A stretch of DNA of 64,000 bases from Ceratothoa steindachneri (GCA_963969495.1 OZ018327.1:39171224-39235223), one strand, 5' to 3'. Counted from the stretch's first letter, positions 45,961-58,789 are shown. A program made the numbers and translations. Notes: a model not told the origin generated them from the letters alone.

Positions 45961-46890
45961 CAGTCGTGGACAAAAGTTTTGTCACTAATATATATATATA
46001 TATTTTTTTTTCATTCGCACGCAGAATTTTTCTAATATCTAAATTATTACAAGGTTTATTAAAAAGTGAGTATATAAAAAATAATAAGTAAAAACTGCAT
46101 TCCTTCGCTGAATCCAAAATTGTGCTCTGGTCCTGTTCCTGTAGGAGGTGAGTTTCAGTCCCTAGAGCTTTTCAATTCGATCAAAAGGGTAAAATGATAG
46201 CAACTATGGATTAAATGAATGGTATCGGGTAATTTTAATGTATTTTGTAATATTTTTTTGTCAAAAAAATGTTTGAATCTTTTTCAAATCTAAAAAATGT
46301 TATTTCCAAAAAAGTGTGTAAGTTGCCCTGCACCAAAGTAGCATGGAACGCAAGGAAAAATCGTCTGGAGGCTAAAGAGCTTCAAATGAATTCCAAGATC
46401 GCCTCCTTATAAACTCCTAGGCCAAGTATCGGGTTTCTTTACTATTGAAAAGAAGCAGATGTAACCGATTCATTGCATTCAGTGATCCGGATCCTTTCGG
46501 CAAAGGCCTCAAGTCGAGAAGGGTTGCAAAGCAGCCTCATCTAACCAAGACAAATCTTAAAAGTAGGTAACACCTTTGAAGGAAATATAAAGAATGGACG
46601 CTGAAAATTGGAGAAAGTAATATTCTCTGATGAAGCCTCGTTCATCTTGTTTAGTCTTGTGGAAAATCCCTCACTAGGAGGAAAAAAGTGTAGTGATTTT
46701 ACGAATCATAGGCCGTCCCCTCAGTGAAGTATCCAGATACTCACCCTGTCTTAAGCTGCTTCTCATCTAAGGAAACTGGATGACTAACAATTTTGCACAA
46801 GAACGCGTTACTCTATGTGGCTTTCTTTCGGGGTTAACTATGCCATATTTTTAAGTAGTCCTAAGTGCAATGGCGGGTAGAGTTATGTTG
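45961..46890 (+). mobile_element. Tc1-like transposon, copy 2, 3'-truncated
   Basis: It starts at TA (45959-45960) followed by CAGTCGTGGACAAAAGTTTT and GTCAC, a Tc1-type terminal inverted repeat. An AT-rich leader follows, part of which (46180-46330) matches copy 1. Coding pieces: DPDPFGKGLKSRRVAKQPHL and TKTNLKSR (DNA-binding to catalytic linker), then LEKVIFSDEASFILF with the first catalytic Asp intact. The remainder is lost after about 46890. Orientation is opposite to copy 1. Confidence 0.75.
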
Positions 46891-47825
46891 CTTTAGTGTA
46901 GGAAATTATTTGAAGTTATAGTCAAAAAGAGGAAACTAAGGATAAGATCTTCCTTTAGGGAATCTTCCCCGTCCAGTGAAAACAGGAATAATCTTCAGTC
47001 AATTTAGAGGAGGCATTTATTTTTGTCTCTTCTTTGCTTGGAAGGTTTTCCGGCTTTCCGCCTGCCATGTTTCCTTTATTTACTTGCTGCTAAGCTCTTC
47101 CCACGAATTGCGTTTCAAGCAAACTAAATGAGCACAACGTAAGTGGAAATGGTGTGGAAGATGAATCAGCTGCAGGCACTCCCCTCCCCTCTTGCCATTG
47201 ATGGGACAAGAGGGGTAAGAAGACCCATGTCGATCTCACCCAGTCCTCTGCCGGCCTCCTCTCAAGGTCTTAATATGTTTGGTTGGCCGAAGAGAGAAAA
47301 AACGGCGGGGACAAGGAGAGAGGATAGGAGAAGAAGGAAATAAAAAGGGTGAGACAGAAGGTATTGTAGGGGACATCCCCTGGGGATAGAAGGAAAGACT
47401 GGCAAAGTTTCATTTTGTTTGGACTTACTGAATACGTGGAATTTGAACCAAGACCTATAATTTTTTTTAACCATTCCATTCTTTACTAGTTGCTGCACTG
47501 GTTTGTAATCGAAACTACTGTAAATTTGTCGGGTGAAAGACCAATCTCTGTAATCATTTATTTTTTCCTTCAGTCTTATGTTTTGTATCATTCATGACGT
47601 TATGTGTGTGTATTGTTTAGTTCCTACATTGTTGTAATATGAAGGTTCTATAAGTCTTCCACTAGACCACTATTTTGTGTTGCACCTATTTTCTTTTTTT
47701 GCCACTAACACATATTTAACTATCTATTTTCTACACTGTTTCACTTCGTTATGTTCACTTTGGGGGAAGGGGGGGGCACTTTAGCTGTGTTATTCGGTTA
47801 GTCACCTTTTGGTGTCATTTTCTTG
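46891..47825. other. unassigned; purine-rich patch and hairpin
   Basis: 47280-47350 is purine-rich. An imperfect hairpin CCCCTCTTG...CAAGAGGGG lies at about 47188-47216. The frame 47143-47343 has no family match I can see. Confidence 0.4.
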
Positions 47826-47829
47826 GGGG

Positions 47830-48985
47830 ACATATTTGGTGAGCTTTGTCATGTTTTAATTAGGCGTATCACGTTCGATAGGGCTCCTAAGAATATGGTT
47901 ACTTTTCTTAAATCGTTGCCAATCTTAATTATGTGTATAATGATTTTTCCACTATTCTCTGTTGAATTTTTTACTAGGGAATCTGTAATTAAAAGGAGTG
48001 TTTACTCTGGTGATGGTGTTTTCTGCAACTATAGGAGAAAGTTTGTCGATTTTCCTCAAAGTTTTTCCCGCTCAATTTCTGATGGCGATGTTGAGCGGTT
48101 TCATCTTAGCCTCTGTAGGTAAGGCTTTCTTGATTATTCTCTCGCTATATATACTCTTGGTGATTAGATAGAGAGCTTTGTTAAGAACTTTCTGGATTTC
48201 TCCTTTTCCTAATTTTGTTAAGGCGTTTATGGGGATAATAATGTAGACGAACGCCTTCATTCCTATATATAGATAGATCTTTTTGTTTTGGTGCTTAAGC
48301 ATCTTAGTATAAATAGAAGGGTTAACACAGGGGTAGTTCTTTTTTTAGGCTACGTGTCTTATCTAGCCTCTTGAAGATATCTTTAGCCATAGTACTTTGC
48401 CTACCGGATAATATCGGTAGAACTGCCCTTCTATAATAATTCGATAACAACTACCTTTTGTCTCAAATAGTGACTACAGTGAATTTTCCATTCTCTTTCG
48501 GATTTAAAGGTGTTGACACATCAGATGTATAAATCGAATACAGCGTATGGCTGAGGCAGCCCCCCTGCGGGAGTTCAGCTTCAAATTAGAACACGAGTAA
48601 TTTATAATTATTGGCTACCACGTATCCTCTTCTATCTGTCAAGGAGTCGCAAATCATTTTCCGCAGATTATTATGCATCTGGAGGTTCAGGATCTTGCAC
48701 TGCATGCCTAGGACCCAGACTTTGTTAAAGGCTCTTTCTACATCCATTAGGACCAACTTCATGTATTTTATCTCTGCTTTAGCCTTTGCAATAATTTCTG
48801 TGATTATGCCAACTGTCATTGTGGTGTCTCTGCTTTTACGAAATCCGAATTGGTATTCGTTGAAAAGATTGTTGAGGATTTTCTCGAAGTTTTTCGATAA
48901 AGTTCAGAAGTAATATAGGTCGGTAGGTGGAGAAGAGATCCAGTTGTTTGCCTGTTTTGGAATGAAGATCATTTTGACGCAAAAT
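47830..48985 (-). pseudogene. Jockey-like LINE reverse transcriptase, copy 2
   Basis: Minus strand: FSTYRPILLLNFIEKL, GFRKSRDTTMTVGIITEII, KLVLMDVERAFNKVWVLGMQ (motif A, usually LDVEKAFDKVWH), CKILNLQMHNNLRK then DSLTDRRGYV, LPQGGCLSHTLYSIYTSD (motif B2), and the tail IIIPINALTKLGKGEIQKVL and NKALYLITKS. The FADD-containing segment between YTSD and the tail is missing (text runs TSDVSTPLNPKENGKFTVV). KILNLQM is identical to the 13.7 kb copy. The element is dead; endonuclease absent. Confidence 0.8.
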
Positions 48986-48989
48986 GATT

Positions 48990-49555
48990 AATGGACAGAT
49001 ATGAATTGAATTAAATAGAATAAAATGTAAACAAAAACAAAGCGGTTGCCTAATCAGAGAGCAGTATATAGAACCCTGTGTTAATGTTCAAAAGAGAGTT
49101 AAAAAAATTAGAAAAAAAGTGTAAAACAGTAATATGGATAACAAAATTGGAAAATTCACCGAAACATCAGACATGAAGCACTAAGGAAAGCGAATATATT
49201 ACAAGACATGCTATAAAATGCACAAAGATTTGCATTCAAAACAAATTTTAAAATATAAAATAATTATTGCATAAGGGAGTGTTATACAGAATATTATGCT
49301 ATTGTTAAAGTAACTGGACAGCTCCTAAAAAAGTTTAACATGAGGGATAATGGAAAGCAAAACTGTTACATTAAGAACATGATTAGCTATGTAATGCAGA
49401 AAGATTTACATTGAGAACAACATGGAAAATAGGAAATAAATAACAAATTACAGAACAAAATTAAAGGGAGGCAAAGGTAATGGAAATTAAGTAGGCAGTT
49501 AAGAAATATTACTGCGTGCTGTTGGGAGGACTGTTTCGGACATGATTTGAATGTT
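48990..49555. other. unassigned A-rich sequence
   Basis: A-rich on the plus strand with no coding motif; it may be the 3' noncoding part of PLE F (minus strand). Confidence 0.35.
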
Positions 49556-49559
49556 GATT

Positions 49560-50190
49560 ACTGGCTAGTTTTGAAATATTTGGACTGCTTTATCGACCCG
49601 CAGTCTGGATAGATCACATTTACAGCACAGGATGGTGACATTGCCATTGAGCATAATCATTGTGAGCTTAATGCCATGGAATGATTGGGTAAGGATGGCG
49701 CGTGATGACGTCACTCTGTATGTGTGCAATTAACTTTCATGACAACAGGGTTGGTGTTCATGCCAATGTAATGAGAAGTGTAATGCTTACAGCCACCAAC
49801 TCTGCAGTTATAATGACATTAACTTCCTGAGAGGTGTCAGACTGGGGTCAGAAAATATTTTCATAGGAAGATTGGATGTTTTCCTATTTTTCTAGTAGAT
49901 GGGAAGATCGAGTTTGGACTGAAGTGATGATCTTGTTGATTATTGACTATATTATTTTCTCATTGAATTTGTATCTAATACTTTCAGTAGCTTTGTAATA
50001 GAGATGGAAAGTCCCTGGTTTGTAGGGGCCTGGGTGAGCATATATGAATATGTTTATTATTTTTTCATATAACACTGTCAATCTCTGTCTGGGGGTATCC
50101 ATTGTTCATCAGAAAATTGAAGGTCTATATTAGCTCATTGGAGACAACGGGCCCATCGAATGAGTGGAAGAGGGCCCTGTTGACCTAAGT
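49560..50190 (-). pseudogene. Penelope-like element F, linker and GIY-YIG endonuclease
   Basis: Minus strand: FLMNNGYPQTEIDSVIYEKI, then NKYIHS (50130-50049), the INNGYSN-type linker; then, with frameshifts, NCRVGGCKHYTSHYIGMNTN (49822-49765). C-x4-CKH followed by YIGM is the same zinc-like insert plus YIG block as in PLEs D (CHYGDCRRH..YIGM) and E (CPNKDC..YIDM). The first GIY part and the catalytic Arg region are not readable. No (TA)n and no clear ends. Confidence 0.7.
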
Positions 50191-50461
50191 ATGAACCACC
50201 CTGCCGATATTAGGTGGGTAAGGGGTAGTTATGTGCTGGTTTCTGCAGTATCCTTGGCCGCTTGAAATTTTTGATCCTCTGATTTTTATATTTTTAGTCT
50301 AGGTAAGTCAATGTCTAAGTTCTGGTCAAATCTTGGTACAATTTATAACATAACATAATTTTTCGGATGACAAAAGCCACACTGGCCTATCAAAGGTCAT
50401 CCGCATCTGTCAAAACCCACTCCTCAAAAATGCATCCATCGGATTGTGTCCGATCATGCAT

Positions 50462-52770
50462 CTACAATATACAATTTGAACCATCCACAGGAATGCGCCA
50501 AAAACAAAAAGTATCATCATCAAGGCTCGTCAAAATCCAAATCACCCATAATATACAATAATAAAAAACTGCATCCACAAGAATGAGTCTAGAATACTCC
50601 CCCCCCCCCCCAAAAAAAAAAGAAGTTAACCCTCCTTCCTCCATATAATCATCTAATCTGCATTTGAAAACATTTAAGTTTGGACTGTCTACCGTCTCAT
50701 ATGGCAAACTATTCCAGTAATCTACCACTCTATTGGTGAAAAAAATATTTTCTAACATCCAACCTGCACCTCTGGGTTTTTTTCATTTGTAAGTGGTGAC
50801 CCCTAGTCTTATTACTACCTTCCAACCTCAAATAACTTGCTAAAATTTAACTTATATATCCCGAAATAGAGTTTAAAAATATCAATCATATCTCTCCTCA
50901 AACATCTTCTCTCAAATGAGAACATATTTATTACCCTTAGTCTATCTTCCTATTCAAGGTGCTTCAGGGAAGGTTTGATTTTTGTTGCCTTCCTTTGTAC
51001 CTACACTAGCAGATTGATATCATGCCTAAAATGTGGTGACCATGCTTGTATACAGTACTCTAAATGTAGCTTGACATACGAGTTGCAATGTTTAATGATA
51101 ACATCCTTACTCTTATAGCTAACATTTTCTTAATGTATCCTAACACCCTATTTGCTCTATGTTTTGCCTCAATACACTGCTTCAAAAACTTCAGCGACCT
51201 ATATTCTACTACGCCCAAGTCCTTCTCATCCCCAACTGAATTCAACCAATGCCCATCCATTTCATAGCTAAATTACATCAACATTCTCTCCCTTATCTAA
51301 TCCAGTAAATTTGTTAAAGACGATCTACCTCTTCTAAACCCATGCTGAGCATCATTTATTAACCTACCACAATCTAGATGGTCAGAAATCCCCTTCTTAA
51401 CTATCTTCCAAGAATTTTTTAAACTATAGAAGTTAAACTTACCGGTGTTAAGTTATTCGGGTCGTCTTTACTTCTTTTTTTAAAAATTGGCACTATATTC
51501 GCTAATTTCAATAATTAGGTATTTCTCCAAACTATAATGATCTAGTATATATCTTCTCAAGAGCTACTGCAATACTATCTACACCTTCTTTGATAACCTA
51601 GAATGAATGTTGTCTGGGCCAGATCCCTTACTAGTAGTTAATTCCAATATAAGCCATTCAATTATTCCTTGTTCACATTAACGGTATTCAACACTACTTC
51701 CCTTGACCTAGAATTATCATCAATTAATCTATCTTAATTCTCTTGTGTAAATACTGAAGAAAAATGATCATTAAGGACCTCTACTATTTCCTCATCAGAT
51801 TCTTTTAAAACCCCTTCATATCTAATAGGCCCTATTTTATCACTGTTAGATTTGTTATTAATTCTATAATAACTGGGAAGTTTTATTGGATCTTTATCAT
51901 TATATTTATTCAAATTAATTTCTGCCGCCTTTTTGCTCTTAATAATCTTATATAGCTCATTTCTGGTCTACCTATATGATTTAAGTTGTCGGAAGTACTT
52001 TCTCTAGTTATCTTCTGATTTTACCACAATGACTTCCTACATTTTTTCCTAATAGCCTCATTGGAATACACTGCTCCTGGACTATGTATACTATAGTCTT
52101 CAAAGTGTCCCACATCTCAGAAGTATTCTTTCCAATGAATTCTATATCCAACCTAATCTGATTTAGCAAGTTGCGTAATTTATCTTAATCGCCTTTATAA
52201 ATATTTTGAGTTTTCGTGGAGTTTGTCGATGTTCTACCTTTCACTATTCCCAAGTTAAAATGAACCATCTAATGATCATTATTTTCAAATGCTTCCCCGA
52301 CATTCAATTTCTGAACCAAGTGATCATCATTTGAAAGATGATCACTTTATTTATTTCCCTGATCATTAACTCATCAATACAGTCAGTCTGTCCGGGTGGT
52401 CTGTAAAAGGCTCCCAAGTATGCTATCATATTTTTACGACCATATTATCTATCTGCAGTGACTCAACTTCTCCTTGCTTCATAAAATTATTTGGATCTGA
52501 AGAAATGCTATTTCTGATATAAATAATCAGCCCACCACCAGTCCTATCTTTCCTTTGACTAATGTACATATAACCAACTAGTTCAAATTCACTCACATTG
52601 TCATTAAATTTATTTCCATTAACCCATGATTCTATTACACATATTATATCTATATATTCATTAATAATATAACTAAATAACTGATTCTTCTTATTTCTAA
52701 TACTTCGAGCATTGATATAAAGACAACTCAGCCCTCCTATCCCTGAAGCACCTCTTTTAGCCTGTATACC
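50462..52770 (-). pseudogene. LINE C ORF2: endonuclease and reverse transcriptase lacking the palm
   Basis: Minus strand: CLYINARSIRNKKNQLFSYI, DIICVIESWVN, KDRTGGGLIIYIRNSI (APE-type endonuclease), NNKSNSDKIGPIRYEG, EIVEVLNDHFSSVFTQEN, PIFKKRSKDDPNNLTPVSLT, and INDAQHGFRRGRSSLTNLLD at about 51300. The text then jumps (GENVDVI, then YEMDGHWLNSVGDEKDLGVV) to the thumb at 51260: LKFLKQCIEAKHRANRVLGY, TRGHHLQMKK, and FFTNRVVDYWNSLPYE. About 150 residues with motifs A, B and the FADD motif C are deleted at the jump, so this copy could never reverse transcribe. Other stops and shifts are present. Confidence 0.83.
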
Positions 52771-52862
52771 TTCCGCTCTATCTCGTCTGAATCTCTTTCC
52801 TATCCCTGCCCTTTGCCGTGCTCTTGTATTTCCCTCACCACTATCATTAACTAGTTTCCCGC

Positions 52863-53879
52863 CTAAAAAGACCTAAGGCATAGATGGAGTCCATCCAATG
52901 CATACAATGTCTTATTTTCCCCAAAGTTCTTCCATACACCTGGAAACACTAATCTCGACTCCTCACACAGGCCTTTCACGTACTCATTCAGTCCAATTGT
53001 ACGAGATAACCATTCCATTCCCACATCCAATATCGAAAGCACACCTGAAACAACGCCTTTCACTCTACTTTCACTCATCCTTTCAACTAACCTTTTGTAC
53101 CTCTCTCGTAACTCACATGAACCCACCTTCTTTACACCATTTACTTCCACGTGCGTACTCACAACTGCCTCCATACCACACCCACCCAGACACTAAACTA
53201 TCATACCTCTTAGAAACATCATTTACACCACCACCAGGCAAACAAACTCTCACTCCCATTTGCTCGCACTCAACTTCCTATCTAAATATCTAATCTAAGA
53301 GACACCCATCACAAGCACCTCAGTCATCCTCCTAGTCCCCATATACCTAGCTCCACCCTCCCTGCCGTTCTCATTCAAACTACTACTTATTCCACTTTCT
53401 GCCTCAAACACATAAGAAAAATCACTTCCAACCTCTTCCCCTCTTAGGCTATCAAATATGTTAGTCAACCTAACAGGTTCCATGTCCATCTTCCCCACGC
53501 ACCTAACCTGTCCTAACCTATCTATTCTATCTATATTCGCCCACCATTCACCTTCACTTACCTCAGTCACTTCTTTCTCTCCAGTCCCTAGTCTTAGCCT
53601 ATCTTCCACCCTCCTGGTCTCAGCCACATTCTCCATGCGTACACTCGCATCCCTTCTCACTTCATGCACCAACTCACTTAATCTCTTGCATTCATCGTGC
53701 AACAGACTCACCTCCTCTACTAAAGACACATTTACACGAGTCACATTACACAAGGAGCATTCAGATACATTTACTCTTCTTTCAACAACACAAAAATCAC
53801 AAACTACATACATACTACTTACATCAAATGGCATACTCACTTCATCCAAAGCGAAAGCCATACTGAGAAAACTTTTCAA
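52863..53879 (-). pseudogene. LINE C ORF1: zinc-like N-terminus, coiled coil, SGNH esterase-like domain
   Basis: The 194-residue frame 53879-53295 begins MKSFLSMAFALDEVSMPFDV. It has CDFC and CSLC (paired Cys, zinc-like) at about residues 28-44, then a heptad-rich region (SLVEEVSLLHDECKRLSELV), and ends EVLVMGVS. The next residues, past a stop, are IRYLDRKL. In related ORF1 proteins this is VGDSxVRxLDR, block I of SGNH hydrolases; the catalytic GDS has become GVS by one base. After a frameshift: VRVCLPGGGVNDVSKRYD, then the frame 53174-52863 with EAVVSTHVEVNGVKKVGS, CELRERYKRLVERMSE, VVSGVLSILDVG and YALDGLHL (block V, DxxH). ORF1 of this type binds RNA in the retrotransposition particle; this copy is broken. 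Confidence 0.8.
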
Positions 53880-54154
53880 AAACCTTTAATCAAGCGATCA
53901 AGAAAAGTTTAAACAAAAAGGAGGAGAAAATTAGGCTGGTTTGAAACGTAAACAAACGGGAGCTATTTCACGATTTAATTTAAAATATAATTTTAAAAAA
54001 TCCTTGAATATTTTGTGTAACACTCAATATTAACTATCTTCCCAAACTTAAATATATTACATAAAAACAAAAACTAAACAAAAAACGTCTGAATAAAGAG
54101 CTCGCTGAGAACACGTCCGATCGCTACCGGTCGTAATACTTCAGTTTATCTCAC

Positions 54155-56960
54155 CTTGCCCTATGTGTTTTTAGATTGTGCTTGTATGACTGTTTTTATT
54201 GGTCCTATTTTGGCTCTTTGTGTAATATAGTCCAGTCTTTTTGCTTCATTTATGATCAAGGAGGATTTATTCTGGATCATCTGTATCATTTTTAAGTTCA
54301 TGTTGCTGGTGGCCTATGTGACTACCGCTGGGTATAATAACTTGGATTTAATGTAACAGAAGTAGAGCGTACTTTTGTTTATGCTGGTCAAATTGCGGAA
54401 GTGAAACAGCTTGTTGAGCTCCTGTTTAGCCAAGTTGATCCTGTTGGCGTTAGGTTGAGTATCCCCCATTTGTGATCATATTGATCTCGAGTAAGGTGCC
54501 TTTCGTGGTGTAAAGGTAGCGTTGATTTTCACATAAACATCGGCAAAGTTTGTGGAGTTAATGGGGATAATATTAAACTTTTGGGTGTTCATCTTTATCT
54601 TCCATTTCCGCTGAAATGAGTTTATGTTTCTAACCTTTGCCACCGTCTCTCCAGCTTGCACCCTTTCGTTCTTGCCAGTACTATTTACAATCTGTGTGAT
54701 GTCATATGCAAATTGCAAGCACATTATATTATATTTAACTGGTGATGGCAAATGAATGGTGTATACGAGGTAGAGGAAAAGTCAGAAATCTGTTTTGCGG
54801 CCTCCAATCTTTAGGCTGAATTTCAGCCCTCTAAGTCACACTAGTTGTATTTGGGCCTTCCTGTCTAACACGTAGTCGCAGAAGATCATTTAGATAGCTG
54901 GGTTTAGGTGAAGGCTAATAATCTTATATTGCGTTATCTTTAACCCTTTTTCAAAGTCTTTTTGTACGTCTCTTAGGTCTACATTAACGCATTTCTCTTC
55001 TGCTCTGGTTTTAACATTTCTGTTAGGACAGCGAGCTCAGTGTCAGTCTCCTTTCTCTTTCAAAAACCCTGTTTTGGTGGTAAATGTGAGCTTCGTTTCT
55101 GTTAGCTCGCTTTGCAGCCTGTTAGATATGATTATTTCAAAGATCTTTCCAATGAATTCCAAGGAGGAATATATGCTTGTAATTCGGGAGTTGATCATAA
55201 TTTCTGCTTCCCCTGGAGATAAATATACCGTTTGCAAGTTCAAATGTATTAGGTAAATAGCTGGTGTTCATGGCAGCGTTCATTACGTTCGCTATTATCC
55301 GGAGCACTTGCGGGGGTACGTTGGTTATGTTGTTTTTGGTTATTCCAGACCACCTCTGAGCCTTTTGTTTAAGGTTTTGATGGCTTTGGTGAGCTGTTGC
55401 GTTGTTATTGGCCGACCATATCGCGTCATTTCTCTTTCTTCGCAGAGTTGCGGCATGGGTAGGTGTGGTTAATAACCCTATTCAGCTCATCAATTACCTA
55501 ACCTTCGAACTCTAGGTTAAAGTCTTCATTGCCTTCCAGTTTTATGGAGAATACTTCTCTCCAGTACTCTCTAAATCGTACTTCCAATTATTCTGGATAC
55601 TCTATATACTTTTTGTCCTCCTTAATCCTTGTCGTTTCTCATGGCTTGGTCCCTCTAAGTTTCTCGATCTATGTCCAAGAATTCTTCGGGTTGTCCTCTT
55701 CTTCTAGTCTGTCTATTAGTCGGTTCCATACTTTAGTCTGTCTGTCTCGTATTATTTGTGTCAGTTCTTCTTTAAATTGCCGCATCCTAGTTACCATTAT
55801 TCTGTTTTTTCCTGCTCGACGTAGTTTTTTTATAATTATCTATGTTTTTGTGCTATCTCTCTAATCCTGTCGGTCCATTTGGCCAGAAGGAGCGTGTTGA
55901 TGGTTGCTTCTGTAACGCTCACCTTATCCGCTATGACAATTGGTAATGGTCGCTAGCTCAGCAGCTATATCGTCAAGATTCTCGTCACTCAAGTATCCTG
56001 GCTGATAGTTACTCTGTAGCTGTTTCTACTGCTCCAAGTTGAACTTGGAGTAGCAATTCCGTTGTGGTATTGTAAACTGAATGGGCATGAGAGATACGGT
56101 CTTCACAATGGTGATTTGATCACTTAGAAGAATTGGTCATGGTACATTTTAATGTTTAAAGTGGAATTTGCTGCTGGTCAGGACTATATCTAGTATTGTC
56201 ACTACTTCCGGTGTCACGTACATTGGGACGTCTGGAGCAATTATGTGGAATTTTTTTGAGCTAATCAATGTTCCAAGTTTCTTCCTCTCTCGTTTTGTTC
56301 CTTTGTAACCAGCTTTTCAGAAGTTCTCGTTGTAATCTCCGAGGAAATACAGGCTTTGCTTTCCAAATAACATGTAAAAATTGTTAATGGGAAGGTGGCG
56401 TCTACTTGGTGGCTGGTATGCTGCTGTGTCCACTATTTCCTCCACAAATATTGGGACCTCAATAAACCATAAAAATATTTTCGTGTTCAAGAAGAAATTT
56501 GAAGTTCGGATTTCTTCTTATGGCAATTGCCACCCCTATCATGACTTTCAAGTATGTAATCGCTCGTCAGCGTTGTATAATTTGAAATTTTCGTTAGTAG
56601 CAATCTGTCTGGGTCTAGGGATTCTCCGAAATATGTTTCTATATATAGTCTCCTTGTTTGTCCATCCATTTAGGTTTATTGTAGTATCGCCAGTCTATTT
56701 TTCGAGTTTTCCAAGTGTTGTGATGTGTTTGGTTCTGCTTAAGCTTTCTTATCTAGTGTAGTTCGGAACTTTCCATTCCTCTTCTTCTTGTACTCCGATG
56801 TGGTCAATGTCAGGTATGTGTCTTCGTAAAGGTTGATGAGAGCTTTTTCAACTGTCTTTTCCTTCTCTTTGGCTTCGAAGCTCCACGGATATATTCCGGT
56901 TTTGATTCCTCTGATGGTCTTATGTTCGTTGGGAAGGGTGCGAGCTGACTATCGTAGATT
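54155..56960 (-). pseudogene. Jockey-like LINE, copy 3, endonuclease and reverse transcriptase
   Basis: Minus strand from 56960: endonuclease traces (SNYTTLTSDYILESHDRGGN, usually YR.DR...GGGVAI), then a long poorly readable part, then SSLEFIGKIFEIIISNRLQS (usually SLLxVxGKIFERIINxRL), VDLRDVQKDFEKGLKITQYK (motif A region), CLQFAYDITQIVNSTGKNE (motif C; FADD is FAYD), NSFQRKWKIKMNTQKFNIIP, and the tail INLAKQELNKLFHFRNLTSI then LLYPAVVT. RKWKIKMNT and FNIIP match the copies at 13.7 and 48 kb. Stops and shifts throughout. Confidence 0.75.
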
Positions 56961-56999
56961 TTTAGGTTACTTTTCTTAACCGTCAAATATATGCTTCTT

Positions 57000-58785
57000 G
57001 CCCTCTGTCGCGTATTTTTGTCATTTACTTTTGTGCTAGATTTTCTTTGTTAGAGCTGTATTTACTTCTATGTTTTTACGTGTATACACCTAGTCAATCT
57101 GGAATTCAAGTATACAGAGTTTTCCAAATCTACAAAATAGACACATCCATCCCCCGTTTGAAATTATAAAATTCTCTTGTCTTGCTTCATTCTGACGCTT
57201 TTTTCTTTTTTCCACATATCTTTAAACAATTGAAAATTTTGGTTGTTTTTAAATATGAATCCACTTTATACAACTGCTAGTTCATAAACTTAGAAAAAAA
57301 ATAGTTTATTCAGTCGAATGCACAATTTTCTATGTTACTTTGATTAATCAAGAAAACCTTTATCGAGCCGATTAAATCAACACAAATATAATAGTAGAAT
57401 TGGTGATCCTAACATTGCTCTCTTTTACTTATTTCAGATAATAATCATCCCATTTATTGGAATTCTGCCACATTCATTTATCATTCCGAACATTTTATGA
57501 ATAGACATATCATCAAATGTTCCCTAAATTGCTAGCTTTTCCAACATGAATATTTCCCATGGTCTCTTGAAACTCTAACATTTAATTAAAAAACTTCAAG
57601 TAAATGAAATTATTTCCAATTATAAAGCTATGTTATATAGTCTAATATTTTGTTTGTTTCATTATTCATTATTACTTACTTCTTTCATTCCCCCTCCCCC
57701 CATCACTCTCTCCTTCTGAGCCCAAATTTCTCAAGCTAGGGTATTGTATGATTTGACTACTTATTTTATTAGTCTTAATCTCTTTGATATGATTCCCTCA
57801 TTTATCTTTAATTACTTCTTTCCCTGCCTTCTCTAAATCTTGTTAAGGTTGGCCTAATCCTTTTCCCTAGACATACATATTGTCGATTTTGCGTATTTAT
57901 GTATATTTTATTCTTTGAACTTTGCAGCTCCCGATTAACAAGATGTCTTATATTTCATTCTTATTTATTTTTGTTTTTTTCTACGATTGGTTAATATTTG
58001 GTGAAAGGCGCTCCTTACCTTGCCGTGTAGTCTATATATGGCTGCGTCCTGTTATTATATCTATTCCTTGATAATGAACTTGAAAATATAGTTCGAAATT
58101 ACTTAGATTCTTCTTTTGATGTATATATAAACTATACAACAATAGATGATAATAGATCTATATTGGGTTTGGAGATGAAAGAAGAACTATACATTCTTTG
58201 CAGAGACGTAGGAAAATAAAGGGGCGAAGCGCTGTCTGCAAATATGCACATTATTCATTCCCCAAAGGACCGTTCTCAAAGATTTCTCGGTAATCACCTT
58301 ATCAGCGAGGCTCTAAAGGACAAAAGTTTTGGTCTGTTGCGTCACGTTATTTTCTGATGATGGTAATCTGGACTCGAAGCTTGAGCTAATCAAATTGTTG
58401 AAAAAGAATGAATGAGGTCGCCCTAGTCGTAGGAACTCTGTGTGGTGTATACAGAGTTATGTAGTTGCATATAGTACAAGAAATGTAATAAAGAATGAGA
58501 AGAAGTATAGCGGTTGTGAGAGATAATAGGAAGGTTTATCGCTTAATATTAAGCCCTATATGGGATTAGAATTGCCTCATGTCTCCATGTAGAAGTCAAT
58601 GAAAACATGTATTGGGGAGTTTCATGTTTTACAGCAGAAACACAAAATTGCACATAATATTAACTGCTTAACATAACCTTTTTCGAAACCAGCCAAACAT
58701 AATCTCTATGCACTTTTTGCATCTTGCTGTACACAATAGTAAAAGCCTAAGTTAATTAATATAATAATAAAATAATTGTGAGTAC
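57000..58785. other. unassigned AT-rich sequence
   Basis: No coding motif, repeat or element end recognised over about 1.8 kb. Confidence 0.4.
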
Positions 58786-58789
58786 CTAA

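Larger units (their letters stand above)
50380..54130 (-). mobile_element. CR1/L2-like LINE C, both ORFs present, internal deletion
   Basis: The most complete LINE in the window, on the minus strand: a 5' noncoding part (about 54130-53880), ORF1 (53879-52863), and ORF2 with endonuclease and reverse transcriptase (about 52770-50560), then a 3' end with short direct repeats (CATCCACAGGAATG at 50481 and CATCCACAAGAATG at about 50572), as CR1-type 3' ends often have. ORF2 lacks the palm of the reverse transcriptase. Poly-C and poly-A runs lie at about 50597-50622. Its 5' end abuts the 3' end of a Jockey-like element at about 54150. Confidence 0.82.

Noticed and set aside
53458..53889. 143-residue plus-strand Ser/Thr-rich frame
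   Set aside because: Antisense shadow of LINE C ORF1 on the minus strand.
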